Source: Acinetobacter gyllenbergii CIP 110306 = MTCC 11365
GTDB lineage: Bacteria > Pseudomonadota > Gammaproteobacteria > Pseudomonadales > Moraxellaceae
Direction of reading: 5' to 3'
Assembly: GCF_000413855.1 (NCBI RefSeq)
Contig: NZ_ATGG01000024.1
Location: 42,829-106,828, forward strand
Length of the DNA: 64,000 bases
The translations under genes were made by a program, and so were the position numbers. The notes under the pieces were generated by a model that saw nothing but the letters and a program-made list of their open reading frames with translations, did not search any database and was not told the origin of the DNA. Of the stretch, positions 17,530 to 25,643 are shown in pieces; position 1 is the stretch's first letter, and each line of letters starts with the position of its first letter.

Positions 17530-18609
17530 TTAGTTTAATGCTGCAACCACAGCTTCACCCATCGCATCTGTCCCGACTTTGTTCATGCCTTCAGACATAA
17601 TATCGGCGGTACGTAAACCTTGGTCTAAAACTTGACCGACCGCATCTTCAATCGCTTTTGCAGCCGCTTCCTCACGGAAGGTATAGCGCAGCATCATCGC
17701 CACTGAAAGTACCGTCGCCAATGGATTGGCAATATTTTGACCTGCGATATCTGGCGCAGAACCATGACATGGTTCATACATGCCTTTGCCATTTTCATCT
17801 AAAGACGCCGATGGCAACATCCCAATCGAACCGGTCAACATCGCTGCTTCATCAGACAAGATATCACCAAATAAATTGCCTGTGACGATGACATCAAATT
17901 GCTTTGGTGCACGCACCAATTGCATTGCCGCATTATCCACATACATATGCGATAACTGGATATTTGAATACTGTGCTTGCTGTAGGTCAGTGACGGTTTG
18001 CTTCCACAACTCAGTTACTTCAAGAACGTTGGCCTTATCCACCGAACAGACCTTGCCACCACGCAATCCAGCCAACTCAAAAGCGACTTTGGCGATACGT
18101 TTGATTTCACTTTCTGAATAGACGTCAGTGTTATAGCCTTGTTTCTCACCATTTTCGAGTTCACGAATACCACGTGGTTGACCAAAATAGATCCCCCCCG
18201 TTAATTCACGAACAATCAGAATATCAAGGCCAGCAACGATTTCAGGTTTTAAGCTCGATGCATCTGCCAATTGTGGATACAAAATCGCAGGGCGTAAATT
18301 GGCAAATAGATTGAGTTCACTACGAATTTTTAACAAACCGCGTTCGGGACGGATTGAACGCTCAATGCTATCCCACTTCGGACCACCAACCGCACCCAAT
18401 AAAATCGCATCGGCTTTTTTCGCCTGTTCGCTGGTCACAGCAGGATAGGGTTCGCCATGTGTATCAATTGCAGAACCACCAAGCAAACCATGTTCCCATG
18501 TCAAAGCTAAATTAAATTTATCATTGACCTTGGTTAAAACCTTTTCAGCAGCAGCTACGATTTCAGGACCAATGCCATCACCCGCTAAAATTAAAATATG
18601 CTTAGACAT
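17530..18609 (-). CDS. leuB: 3-Isopropylmalate dehydrogenase
   Basis: 359 residues. It oxidises and decarboxylates 3-isopropylmalate to 2-oxoisocaproate in leucine synthesis. Signatures: [19 protein letters not shown] at the N terminus, [33 protein letters not shown], and the metal/substrate site [29 protein letters not shown], then [12 protein letters not shown]. It is the last gene of the minus-strand leu cluster, 49 bases after a lipoprotein gene that separates it from leuD. Confidence 0.97.
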   Translation of the reverse strand: MSKHILILAGDGIGPEIVAAAEKVLTKVNDKFNLALTWEHGLLGGSAIDTHGEPYPAVTSEQAKKADAILLGAVGGPKWDSIERSIRPERGLLKIRSELNLFANLRPAILYPQLADASSLKPEIVAGLDILIVRELTGGIYFGQPRGIRELENGEKQGYNTDVYSESEIKRIAKVAFELAGLRGGKVCSVDKANVLEVTELWKQTVTDLQQAQYSNIQLSHMYVDNAAMQLVRAPKQFDVIVTGNLFGDILSDEAAMLTGSIGMLPSASLDENGKGMYEPCHGSAPDIAGQNIANPLATVLSVAMMLRYTFREEAAAKAIEDAVGQVLDQGLRTADIMSEGMNKVGTDAMGEAVVAALN

Positions 18610-18658
18610 CTATTCTACTTCCAATTTTCCTATGTGCAACGAAGACGCTGCGAGCCAA

Positions 18659-19234
18659 TTAAACCTTTTTCTCAACAAACTCACCTAAACCGGTACTGAC
18701 GTCAAATGGACGGCAGAAACGGCGAATGGTGTGTTGCTCTTGCTGTAAATCCACACACAATGGATCAGGTACGGAAACATTAAGCAAACTACCTGAACGA
18801 CGTGTTCGATCTCGGTACATTTTAAAGGTATAGCGCACATGCGGTTTAAATGCATGAATCACATGGAAAGTTTCGGAACGGTCAGGAGAAATAGGATAAA
18901 AGCGAATCACGACTTCGTATTGCTTGGCTGGCACACTTAAATAGACCTGCTGTTTGCGGCTAAATACTGAGCCATGTAAGCGTACAATACCGCGTTCCAT
19001 TGCCTTTTGGCTAATCCGATGAGTCTTTGCATCAATGACATCGATATCACCAATACGTTCAAACTCACAATTCTCAACACCTGAACAATATAAAGTTGTG
19101 TTGTCCGCCTTACTTTCCAATGTGTTCTGTGCAATACGAACTTGATCCACCACATTGGGTGCATTTTGACACGCAGTCAAAGTCGTAACAGCGCCTAGAC
19201 ACAGTAAAATACTGCGAGCGAGTCTTCTTTTCAT
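18659..19234 (-). CDS. Lipoprotein encoded within the leu cluster, function unknown
   Basis: 191 residues with a signal peptide ending in TTLTAC (Cys near residue 22), so an outer-membrane lipoprotein is likely. The mature region has paired Cys (YCSGVENCEF) and a beta-rich middle (QQVYLSVPAKQYEVVIRFYPIS...VRYTFKMYRDR). I do not recognise a family. It lies between leuD (135-base gap) and leuB (49-base gap) in the same direction and is probably transcribed with them, although nothing connects it with leucine synthesis. Confidence 0.78.
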   Translation of the reverse strand: MKRRLARSILLCLGAVTTLTACQNAPNVVDQVRIAQNTLESKADNTTLYCSGVENCEFERIGDIDVIDAKTHRISQKAMERGIVRLHGSVFSRKQQVYLSVPAKQYEVVIRFYPISPDRSETFHVIHAFKPHVRYTFKMYRDRTRRSGSLLNVSVPDPLCVDLQQEQHTIRRFCRPFDVSTGLGEFVEKKV

Positions 19235-19369
19235 TATTCAAGCCCAGTCCTCATGTCTTGTAACATGTAAGCAAAATATTATCCGCTAGCATGTTAACAA
19301 GAGTTCAATCTCTGCGCTACGCCTATGTTAAAAATGTCTAAAACCTAGTGTAATTTCCCTGATCCAAAC

Positions 19370-20020
19370 CTAGGCTTGGATCTCTTGAAACACCCATGGA
19401 CGTGCTTGTTTCGCCTTTGCTTCAAAAGCACGAATATCATCTGCCACTTGTAAAGTTAAACCGATATCATCCAAACCATTCAATAAACAGTGCTTACGGA
19501 ATGGATCAATTTCAAATTTAAATGCTTCACCCGTTGGGGTTCGAACTTCCTGAGCCTCTAAATCAATTGTTAACTGATAGCCCTCATTCTCAGCACATTC
19601 CTTAAATAACTGATCCACCACCTGTTCAGATAAAATCACAGGTAACATGCCATTTTTAAAACAGTTATTAAAGAAAATATCAGCAAAGCTTGGCGCAATG
19701 ACGGTACGGAAACCGTATTCATTCAATGCCCACGGCGCATGCTCACGACTAGAGCCACAACCAAAATTGGTCCGTGCTAATAAAATACTTGAACCTTGAT
19801 AACGCGGTTGATTTAACACGAAGTCAGGATTCTTTGGGCGTTTACTAATATCTTGACCTAAATAACCTTCATCCAAATAACGCAATTCATCAAATAAGTT
19901 ATCGCCAAACCCTGTACGTTTAATCGACTTTAAAAACTGTTTTGGAATGATTAAATCGGTATCGACATTGGCACGATCTAAAGGCCCAACAATACCTTGC
20001 TCTACAGTATATTTTTCCAT
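19370..20020 (-). CDS. leuD: 3-Isopropylmalate dehydratase small subunit
   Basis: 216 residues, typical for LeuD. It pairs with LeuC to isomerise 2- to 3-isopropylmalate. The swivel-domain signatures are [22 protein letters not shown] at residue 18 and [41 protein letters not shown] near 80. The start is 12 bases after the leuC stop, so the two subunits are translationally coupled. Confidence 0.97.
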   Translation of the reverse strand: MEKYTVEQGIVGPLDRANVDTDLIIPKQFLKSIKRTGFGDNLFDELRYLDEGYLGQDISKRPKNPDFVLNQPRYQGSSILLARTNFGCGSSREHAPWALNEYGFRTVIAPSFADIFFNNCFKNGMLPVILSEQVVDQLFKECAENEGYQLTIDLEAQEVRTPTGEAFKFEIDPFRKHCLLNGLDDIGLTLQVADDIRAFEAKAKQARPWVFQEIQA

Positions 20021-20032
20021 GCTTGTGCTCCT

Positions 20033-21451
20033 TTAGAATGAACGAACATCAACAAAATGACCTGCAATCGCGGCTGCGGCTGCCATCGCTGGGCTGACCA
20101 AATGGGTACGTCCGCCGTTACCTTGACGACCTTCAAAATTACGGTTTGAGGTCGAAGCACAATGTTCACCCGGCTGTAATTTATCTGCATTCATTGCTAA
20201 GCACATCGAACAACCTGGTTCGCGCCATTCAAAACCTGCTGCCAAGAAGATTTGATCTAAACCTTCTTGTTCGGCTTGCTGTTTCACCAAGCCCGAACCT
20301 GGCACGATCATCGCCTGTTTGATGCTCGACGCAACCTTACGTCCCTTCACCACATCTGCAGCAGCACGAATATCTTCAATCCGCGAGTTGGTGCATGAGC
20401 CAATGAAAACGCGGTCTAACTGAATATCAGCCAAAGCTTGACCTGCAGTTAAGCCCATATATTGATAAGCACGGGTCCAGTCATTGCGTTGTACATCATC
20501 TTTGGCTTGTTCTAAAGTCGGTACTGCTTGTGAAACAGGAATCACCATTTCAGGAGAAGTTCCCCAAGACACTTGTGGCTCAATCTCTGCACCATTCAAA
20601 ACCACCACCGCATCAAATACGGCATCTTCGTCTGAATGTAAGGTATTCCAGTATTCAACCGCTTGATCCCACTGTTCACCTTTTGGTGCATAGTTACGAT
20701 CTTTGACATAGGCAATAGTTTTATCATCGACTGCAACCATACCCACTCGAGCACCCGCTTCGATCGCCATATTACATACAGTCATACGACCTTCAATCGA
20801 CATATCACGGAACACTTGGCCACCAAACTCAATGGCATAACCTGTACCGCCCGCAGTCCCAATTTTGCCAATAATAGCTAACACCACATCTTTTGAAGTG
20901 ACACCAGTACCTAATACGCCATCAACACGCACCAACATGTTTTTCGACTTCTTCTGTACCAAACACTGCGTTGCCAACACATGTTCCACTTCCGACGTCC
21001 CGATACCATGTGCCAAACAGCCAAAAGCACCATGTGTCGCTGTATGCGAGTCACCACAGACCACGGTCATTCCCGGCAAAGTTAAACCTTGTTCTGGGCC
21101 AACGACATGGGCAATACCTTGACGGATATCATTAATCCCGAACTCAACGATATTAAAGCTTTTACAGTTGTCATCTAAGGTTTGTACCTGAATACGAGAG
21201 GTATCATCTTCAATCCCTGCGATGCCCTGTTCACGCTCTTTTTTAGAGGTTGGTACGTTATGGTCAGGTGTTGCAACGTTAGCACTTAAACGCCAAGGTT
21301 GGCGATCGGCAAGCTGTAAGCCTTCGAAAGCCTGAGGGCTGGTCACTTCATGTAATAAATGGCGGTCGATATAAATTAAGCTCGAACCATCATCGCGTTG
21401 TTTTACTAAATGGTCATCCCATAATTTGTCATATAATGTTTTGCCTGCCAT
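20033..21451 (-). CDS. leuC: 3-Isopropylmalate dehydratase large subunit
   Basis: 472 residues from ATG at 21451 ([16 protein letters not shown]). An upstream in-frame start would add 43 residues encoded by the leader and is not credible; GGAGGG at 21457-21462 supports 21451. This aconitase-family 4Fe-4S enzyme has its cluster Cys in [17 protein letters not shown] and GCSMCLAMN, and the motif [26 protein letters not shown]. An extended -10 promoter lies at 21507-21515. A diverged copy of this gene's first ~19 codons and leader is present about 1.05 kb upstream. Confidence 0.97.
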   Translation of the reverse strand: MAGKTLYDKLWDDHLVKQRDDGSSLIYIDRHLLHEVTSPQAFEGLQLADRQPWRLSANVATPDHNVPTSKKEREQGIAGIEDDTSRIQVQTLDDNCKSFNIVEFGINDIRQGIAHVVGPEQGLTLPGMTVVCGDSHTATHGAFGCLAHGIGTSEVEHVLATQCLVQKKSKNMLVRVDGVLGTGVTSKDVVLAIIGKIGTAGGTGYAIEFGGQVFRDMSIEGRMTVCNMAIEAGARVGMVAVDDKTIAYVKDRNYAPKGEQWDQAVEYWNTLHSDEDAVFDAVVVLNGAEIEPQVSWGTSPEMVIPVSQAVPTLEQAKDDVQRNDWTRAYQYMGLTAGQALADIQLDRVFIGSCTNSRIEDIRAAADVVKGRKVASSIKQAMIVPGSGLVKQQAEQEGLDQIFLAAGFEWREPGCSMCLAMNADKLQPGEHCASTSNRNFEGRQGNGGRTHLVSPAMAAAAAIAGHFVDVRSF

Positions 21452-21574
21452 GTCGTCGCCCTCCATCGTGCTTGCCATTGGTCTGGGTATTTTTGATCTT
21501 AAATTGATTATAGCAATCGCTTCACATAAATCTAATTTATCATTTTTATAAATTAACAAACTTTTAGGAATGAT
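21403..21574. repeat. Direct repeat, copy 1: leuC 5' end and promoter
   Basis: Covers the first ~17 leuC codons, the ribosome-binding site, the extended -10 element and upstream DNA as far as GGAATGAT. It is matched by 22439-22628 in the same orientation; the longest exact block is 34 bases (21532-21565 against 22585-22618). Confidence 0.93.
21507..21515 (-). promoter_or_regulatory. Extended -10 element of the leuC promoter
   Basis: Read on the minus strand it is TGCTATAAT, a consensus extended -10 (TGnTATAAT), 56 bases upstream of the leuC ATG; no good -35 is evident. The same nine bases recur in the duplicate at 22560-22568. Confidence 0.7.
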
Positions 21575-21720
21575 TCTCAATTCCCTTGATAAACTTAATG
21601 TACTTTATAAGATACGAATACCTTTTGAATAATTCATAAAATAGCTATCCGCAAAATAACTAATTTTATACAATATTTCACAAATATATAAAACAACTCA
21701 TACCTTAGGATACAAAATCA

Positions 21721-22376
21721 ATGCAGAAAGTGATATTCTTATCTTTATAGCTCTATTAACTGGATGTGCAAGCACCCAAACCCAAAAACTGAATATAAAT
21801 GCTGTAAAAGCATCAAATCCAACATCCGTGATTATCTCTAAACGAGAGAAACCACCTTTCCTTGCAACTACAGCATTAAATGTACAGTTTGCTCTTCTTG
21901 GAGTGGCTGCTCAGATATCTAGTGGTAACAAGATCATTAACGAAAATCAGGTAGAAGATCCCTCAATCTATATCGCTAACGAGCTATCGAAAACACTAGA
22001 GAGTCAGCTAGGGATAACGAATATCACAACAAGCACATCTAAAACTACAACGAATAATGTTAAGACACTTGCTGAACAATACAAAGGCGCAGATCTTTTA
22101 CTCGACGTCCAAACCACACACTGGCAGTCTATTTACTACATTTCAGATTGGAATAACTATAAAGTTTTATACGCTGCAAAACTAAGATTGATTGATACGA
22201 AGAATCAAAAAGTCCTTGCTGAAAGCAGTTGTTCAAAAAACCAAGACGACAAAGAGAACTCACCATCTTATGACCAGTTAATTGCAAATAATGCTGCTGT
22301 ATTAAAGGCCGCACTTAAATCACATGCAGATGCCTGTATCAGCGAGTTTAAAACAAATGCTTTAAGCTCAATCTAA
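21721..22376 (+). pseudogene. Frameshifted lipoprotein gene between the leuC repeats
   Basis: The ATG at 21721 has a good ribosome-binding site (AGGA at 21707-21710) and starts a signal peptide MQKVIFLSL, but the frame stops at TAG 21748-21750. One base over, the frame reads ALLTGCASTQTQ, a perfect lipobox, and continues open to 22376. A single missing base near 21747 therefore explains both halves. The body (about 200 residues) has a conserved-looking SVIISKREKPPFLATTA, a hydrophobic segment VQFALLGVAAQIS and a C-terminal Cys pair. I do not recognise the family. Internal starts (for example at 21828) would lack export. A sequencing error is the alternative to a real mutation. Confidence 0.72.
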
Positions 22377-22390
22377 AATTTCATATTAAC

Positions 22391-22419
22391 GCTAGCCCAA
22401 AGCACTCGTTTGGGTTAGC
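22391..22419 (+). terminator. Hairpin after the frameshifted lipoprotein gene
   Basis: GCTAGCCCAAA pairs with TTTGGGTTAGC (one G-T pair) around a 7-base loop, 14 bases after the stop. There is no T tract. Confidence 0.5.
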
Positions 22420-22438
22420 CTGATACAGATAGAATCCC

Positions 22439-22628
22439 CCTTAACTGAATGATCATCCTATAACTTGTCATACAAAGTTTTATCTGTTTGAGTCTTGCCA
22501 GCCATATCGTCACCCTCCACCGTGCTTGCCATTGGTCTGAGTATTTTCATCTTGGATTAATTATAGCAATCACATCACATAAACCTAATTTATCATTTTT
22601 ATAAATTAACAAACTTTTTTGGAATGAT
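22439..22628. repeat. Direct repeat, copy 2: diverged leuC 5' end and promoter
   Basis: Same orientation as copy 1, about 1.05 kb apart (start codons at 22505 and 21451). Conserved features are GGAGGG upstream of the ATG, the exact 19-mer CGTGCTTGCCATTGGTCTG, the extended -10 and a 34-base exact block; it ends at GGAATGAT as copy 1 does. The rest of 22629-22783 is AT-rich with no gene that I can support. Confidence 0.92.
22441..22505 (-). pseudogene. leuC: leuC N-terminal fragment (remnant)
   Basis: Translated from ATG at 22505 it reads MAGKTQTDKTLYDKL followed by TAG where leuC has the Trp codon TGG, then DDHSVKG. Compared with leuC ([17 protein letters not shown]) it has a five-residue insertion (QTDKT) and a stop, then loses similarity. 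It is a decaying fragment, not a gene. Confidence 0.85.
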
Positions 22629-22783
22629 AAATTGAAATTTTAGATCCTGATCATCTCATTAAATAAAAAATTTTAAATCATCTTCGCTGAGCACATTTCA
22701 TACGTGCTCTGGTTTTGAGCTACTTATTTAAATGAATCACTTCACGATTTATAAATCCAATCGTCCTAAATTGAAATTTCTTT

Positions 22784-22812
22784 TTTACATTTTATTCGAT
22801 AATGATTATTAT
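22784..22812 (+). promoter_or_regulatory. Promoter overlapped by a Fur-type box
   Basis: -35 TTTACA (22784-22789), a 17-base spacer and -10 TATTAT (22807-22812). CGATAATGATTATTA at 22797-22811 matches the 7-1-7 Fur consensus TGATAATnATTATCA at 12 of 14 positions and covers the spacer and the -10, as expected for an iron-repressed promoter. It lies 33 bases before the DUF2061 gene. Confidence 0.72.
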
Positions 22813-22844
22813 TTACATTAATAGAGCATCTTAAGGGCATTCCC

Positions 22845-23084
22845 ATGACTCGTATTCAAAAATTTGTACATAACAATCGTCGAACTTTTAAAAAAACTTT
22901 AAGTTATTATATTGTACATATTAGTGTGGCAATGATGGTTGCTTATGTGATTACAGGAAACTTTTGGATTGCAGCAACCTTAAGTTTGCTTGAACCAACA
23001 GTACAAGCCTTTGCTTTTTTCTTTCATGAGAAAATTTGGAATCATTTCGAATTTAAATTAAATAAAGATACTCAACAGCTTTAA
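22845..23084 (+). CDS. DUF2061 small membrane protein
   Basis: 79 residues with two membrane helices (about 20-38 YYIVHISVAMMVAYVITG and 42-62). The family core is visible: KTLSYYIVHISVAMMVAYVITGNFWIAATLSLLEPTVQAFAFFFHEKIWN. DUF2061 proteins are inner-membrane proteins of unknown function. The preceding promoter carries a Fur-type box, so expression probably rises in iron limitation; that is inference. The next gene starts 22 bases downstream, so a bicistronic unit with the LysR gene is possible. Confidence 0.85.
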   Translation: MTRIQKFVHNNRRTFKKTLSYYIVHISVAMMVAYVITGNFWIAATLSLLEPTVQAFAFFFHEKIWNHFEFKLNKDTQQL

Positions 23085-23105
23085 AATTTCTTTGGATACT
23101 TTTGT

Positions 23106-23969
23106 ATGAATCTCGCTGCTTTTGAAGCATTTGTTAAAGTCATGGAAACCGGTTCAATTTCTATCGCAGCAGAACAATTATTTATTACCCAACCCGCAGT
23201 CACTAAGCGGATTCATAGCCTAGAAGACTACTTCGGGGTCAAACTGTTTGAATCAGCCGGCCGGGGCATCCAACCTACTCATGCCGCACATTCTCTATTA
23301 CCTAAAGTCCGGACTTGGCTGAATGAATTAGGGGAAATTCATCATACCTTGAGTCATGAACAAGCGCAGGTGCAAGGCCGTTTAAAGATTGGCACCAGTC
23401 ATCATATTGGTTTACATCATTTAGCTGAACCGCTTAAAAACTTTGTGCAGCATTATCCCCAAGTGACCTTGGATGTGCATTTTGTCGATTCAGAACAAGC
23501 ACATGAACTGGTTCTGGCCGGTGAACTGGAACTGGCATTTTTAACCCTACCGCCCGTTGGGGATGATCGTCTGAATTATGTGACCATCTGGAATGATCCA
23601 TTGGTGTTTGTGGCTGCGCCCTTCCATCCTTTGTCACAACACCCCCAACTCAAACTTGAAGACCTGATTGCCTACCCAAGTTTGTTACCTGCTGCACAAA
23701 CCTATACCAGTCAAATCACTTTGTCTGAATTTGAACGGAATGGCTTAAAACCGAAAATCACCATGAGCAACAATCCCTTGGAATCCATTCGAATGTTGGT
23801 CTCGATTGGTCTCGGCTGGTCGGTGTTGCCAAAAACCTTAGTCAATCAGGATTTAAAACAACTTGATTTAAAACTAGATATGCAACGTCAACTGGGTATG
23901 GTTTGGCATCCTGCACGAATTCAATCTAAAGCGGCTGAAGAACTGATCCGTATGATGCATGTCGGTTAA
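23106..23969 (+). CDS. LysR-family transcriptional regulator, possibly of leuC
   Basis: 287 residues. The N-terminal winged helix is MNLAAFEAFVKVMETGSISIAAEQLFITQPAVTKRIHSLEDYFGVKLFE; the effector-binding domain starts near residue 90 (GRLKIGTSHHIGLHHLAEPL). As I recall it, a LysR gene divergent from leuC is also present in Pseudomonas. Here the same divergent arrangement is broken by the repeat-flanked segment and the DUF2061 gene. A role in leucine-gene control is therefore plausible but unproven. Confidence 0.88.
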   Translation: MNLAAFEAFVKVMETGSISIAAEQLFITQPAVTKRIHSLEDYFGVKLFESAGRGIQPTHAAHSLLPKVRTWLNELGEIHHTLSHEQAQVQGRLKIGTSHHIGLHHLAEPLKNFVQHYPQVTLDVHFVDSEQAHELVLAGELELAFLTLPPVGDDRLNYVTIWNDPLVFVAAPFHPLSQHPQLKLEDLIAYPSLLPAAQTYTSQITLSEFERNGLKPKITMSNNPLESIRMLVSIGLGWSVLPKTLVNQDLKQLDLKLDMQRQLGMVWHPARIQSKAAEELIRMMHVG

Positions 23970-23977
23970 TTTCAGGA

Positions 23978-24766
23978 TTAGTCTCCCCCACCACCACCAC
24001 CACAACTGCTGCAACTACTACAGCTATTGCTGCTACTGCTGCAGCTTGACGAGGATGACGAAGATTGTGCTTGCAGGTATTGCGCATAATCCTTGGTCAT
24101 CAATTCAAGATTAAAATACTGTCCATCCTGCCAATTTAAAGCTTGATCAATCGCAAACAGTCTCGGTAATAGCGTGGTATTTCTTGGCTGATAGGCATGT
24201 AAACCGCAACTGTTCCGCCACGCGGCGAATAACTGTTGTGTTTGCTGTGTGGATGTTGTGCTCGCATCATAGGGGTTATGATGAAGCTGTCGACCAATAA
24301 GCTGTTCACACAAGTCTTGATACTGTTTTGGAAATTCCAGCATGACATGCCATAGGCTATCCACGGCATGTGAAGGCATGGCATAGGCCTGTTTTTGTAT
24401 GACATGCAAAGCCAAGTAGTCCTTAAATCCAGCTTCGATCAATTGTCGTTGTTTTAGACCCAGTTCTGGATAATAGAATCTGAATTTATTCCAAAAAACT
24501 GGATCGAATTTGAATTGCTCAATCTTTTGTAATTGTTTAGATTTAGAACGCGCAATCAAGGCAAGATTCAGCACAATCACTGACCATAGAAAGGGCAAGA
24601 TCACCCAAGCAGTAAACAGCTGTTGCTGCCAACTGTACATCAAAATCAATAGCAAGATCGGGAGCGCGATCCATCGCATTTTGATCATCGGTTGTTGTCG
24701 TTTTAATTGCAATAATGTATCGAGCAAGATGGAAGTCTGAGCTTCCTGATTTATTTTTATTTTCAT
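23978..24766 (-). CDS. Glycine-rich domain-containing protein with Ser/Cys/Gly tail
   Basis: 262 residues. Two N-terminal membrane helices (about 31-48 and 52-72) are followed by a soluble domain containing MPSHAVDSLWHVMLEFPKQYQDLCEQLIGRQLHHNP, the signature (S-x-x-V-D-x-L-W-H ... H-H-x-P) of the glycine-rich-domain protein family. The last 27 residues are almost only Ser, Cys and Gly (SSSSSSCSSSSNSCSSCSSC then six Gly and Asp). The family function is unknown. It converges on the LysR gene with only 8 bases between the stops. Confidence 0.8.
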   Translation of the reverse strand: MKIKINQEAQTSILLDTLLQLKRQQPMIKMRWIALPILLLILMYSWQQQLFTAWVILPFLWSVIVLNLALIARSKSKQLQKIEQFKFDPVFWNKFRFYYPELGLKQRQLIEAGFKDYLALHVIQKQAYAMPSHAVDSLWHVMLEFPKQYQDLCEQLIGRQLHHNPYDASTTSTQQTQQLFAAWRNSCGLHAYQPRNTTLLPRLFAIDQALNWQDGQYFNLELMTKDYAQYLQAQSSSSSSSCSSSSNSCSSCSSCGGGGGGD

Positions 24767-24803
24767 GGCTTGATCTTAAAAATAAATGATGACAGTAATA
24801 TGA

Positions 24804-24829
24804 CAAAAAAACCTCCCCAAAGGGAGGTT
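24804..24829 (-). terminator. Terminator of the Spo0M-like gene
   Basis: AACCTCCC-CAAA-GGGAGGTT (24810-24829) followed on the minus strand by a T7 tract (A run at 24804-24810 on the plus strand). Confidence 0.88.
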
Positions 24830-24838
24830 GAAGCAGAC

Positions 24839-25585
24839 TTATCCAATCTGCAATAAACGGCGAATTTGCTGGGTCATCTGAGCGACATCTAAGAGATGAT
24901 GCGGAATGGTCATCGACAATAATTGATCTGAGCGGAAACGGCGGTCAATCTCAAGCATGACATGGGTTTGATGCGCTTCAGCAACAAAAGACACTTCAAC
25001 CTCATTAAAGCCACTGAACATAGTTGAAGATACAAACTCTAGTTCTTGGTAGCAGCCAATCGTCGATCTAAAGTGATGCGCTGTGAGTTGTCCTTTTTCG
25101 ACATCCACCGTCGACAAAACAAATCCACATTGCTGCATCGCTTGTAAAAACATTTGCATGGCGGGTGTTGGCAAGATTCTTAAATAATCACGATCCGTTG
25201 CGTCTACGCCCCAGTCTACATCCAGACGGGTATTGATCCAGACCCGTGTTGCATTGCGGCGGCAAGCAACTTCGGTGATTGGTGTTTCATGCGGGATTTC
25301 CATGGTAAAAGGAACATGGTGTGATTGATGTGCAGCCAATAGAAAATTAGAACTGATTAACCATTGATCCAAAACCAATGGTTGATTAAATTCATGATCA
25401 CCAGACTCGACCTCCGCCATGGTCATCAGTTGCAAATACAGACCTTTTATATCTTTATCGGTTGAGCCACCTTTAAAGTTAATCTCACCGCGTAGCGTCT
25501 CTCCTGCCTGTAAAGTCGAATTAAATAAACGGGTTTCAACAGTGACACCTTGCAGGCCCAAGCCTGACATAATTTTACTAAACAT
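24839..25585 (-). CDS. Spo0M-like arrestin-fold protein
   Basis: 248 residues matching the sporulation-control protein Spo0M family, which has an arrestin-like fold and is widespread in non-sporulating bacteria. N-terminal GLGLQGVTVETRLFNSTLQAGETLRGEINFKGGSTDKDIKGLYLQL is the family opening; VPFTMEIPHETPIT and VWINTRLDVDWGVDATDRDYLRILPTPAM are also typical. Function outside Bacillus is not established. It lies 58 bases after the DUF2252 gene, in the same direction. Confidence 0.88.
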   Translation of the reverse strand: MFSKIMSGLGLQGVTVETRLFNSTLQAGETLRGEINFKGGSTDKDIKGLYLQLMTMAEVESGDHEFNQPLVLDQWLISSNFLLAAHQSHHVPFTMEIPHETPITEVACRRNATRVWINTRLDVDWGVDATDRDYLRILPTPAMQMFLQAMQQCGFVLSTVDVEKGQLTAHHFRSTIGCYQELEFVSSTMFSGFNEVEVSFVAEAHQTHVMLEIDRRFRSDQLLSMTIPHHLLDVAQMTQQIRRLLQIG

Positions 25586-25643
25586 TTTTCTCTTTTTCTC
25601 TCAAATCAAGACTATTCTTCTATCTGTTCTAACAGGCCTATGA

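Noticed and set aside
21566..21582. Fur-like match upstream of leuC (TGAGAATCATTCCTA on the minus strand)
   Set aside because: Only about 10 of 14 positions match, far upstream of the -10; not enough by eye to call.
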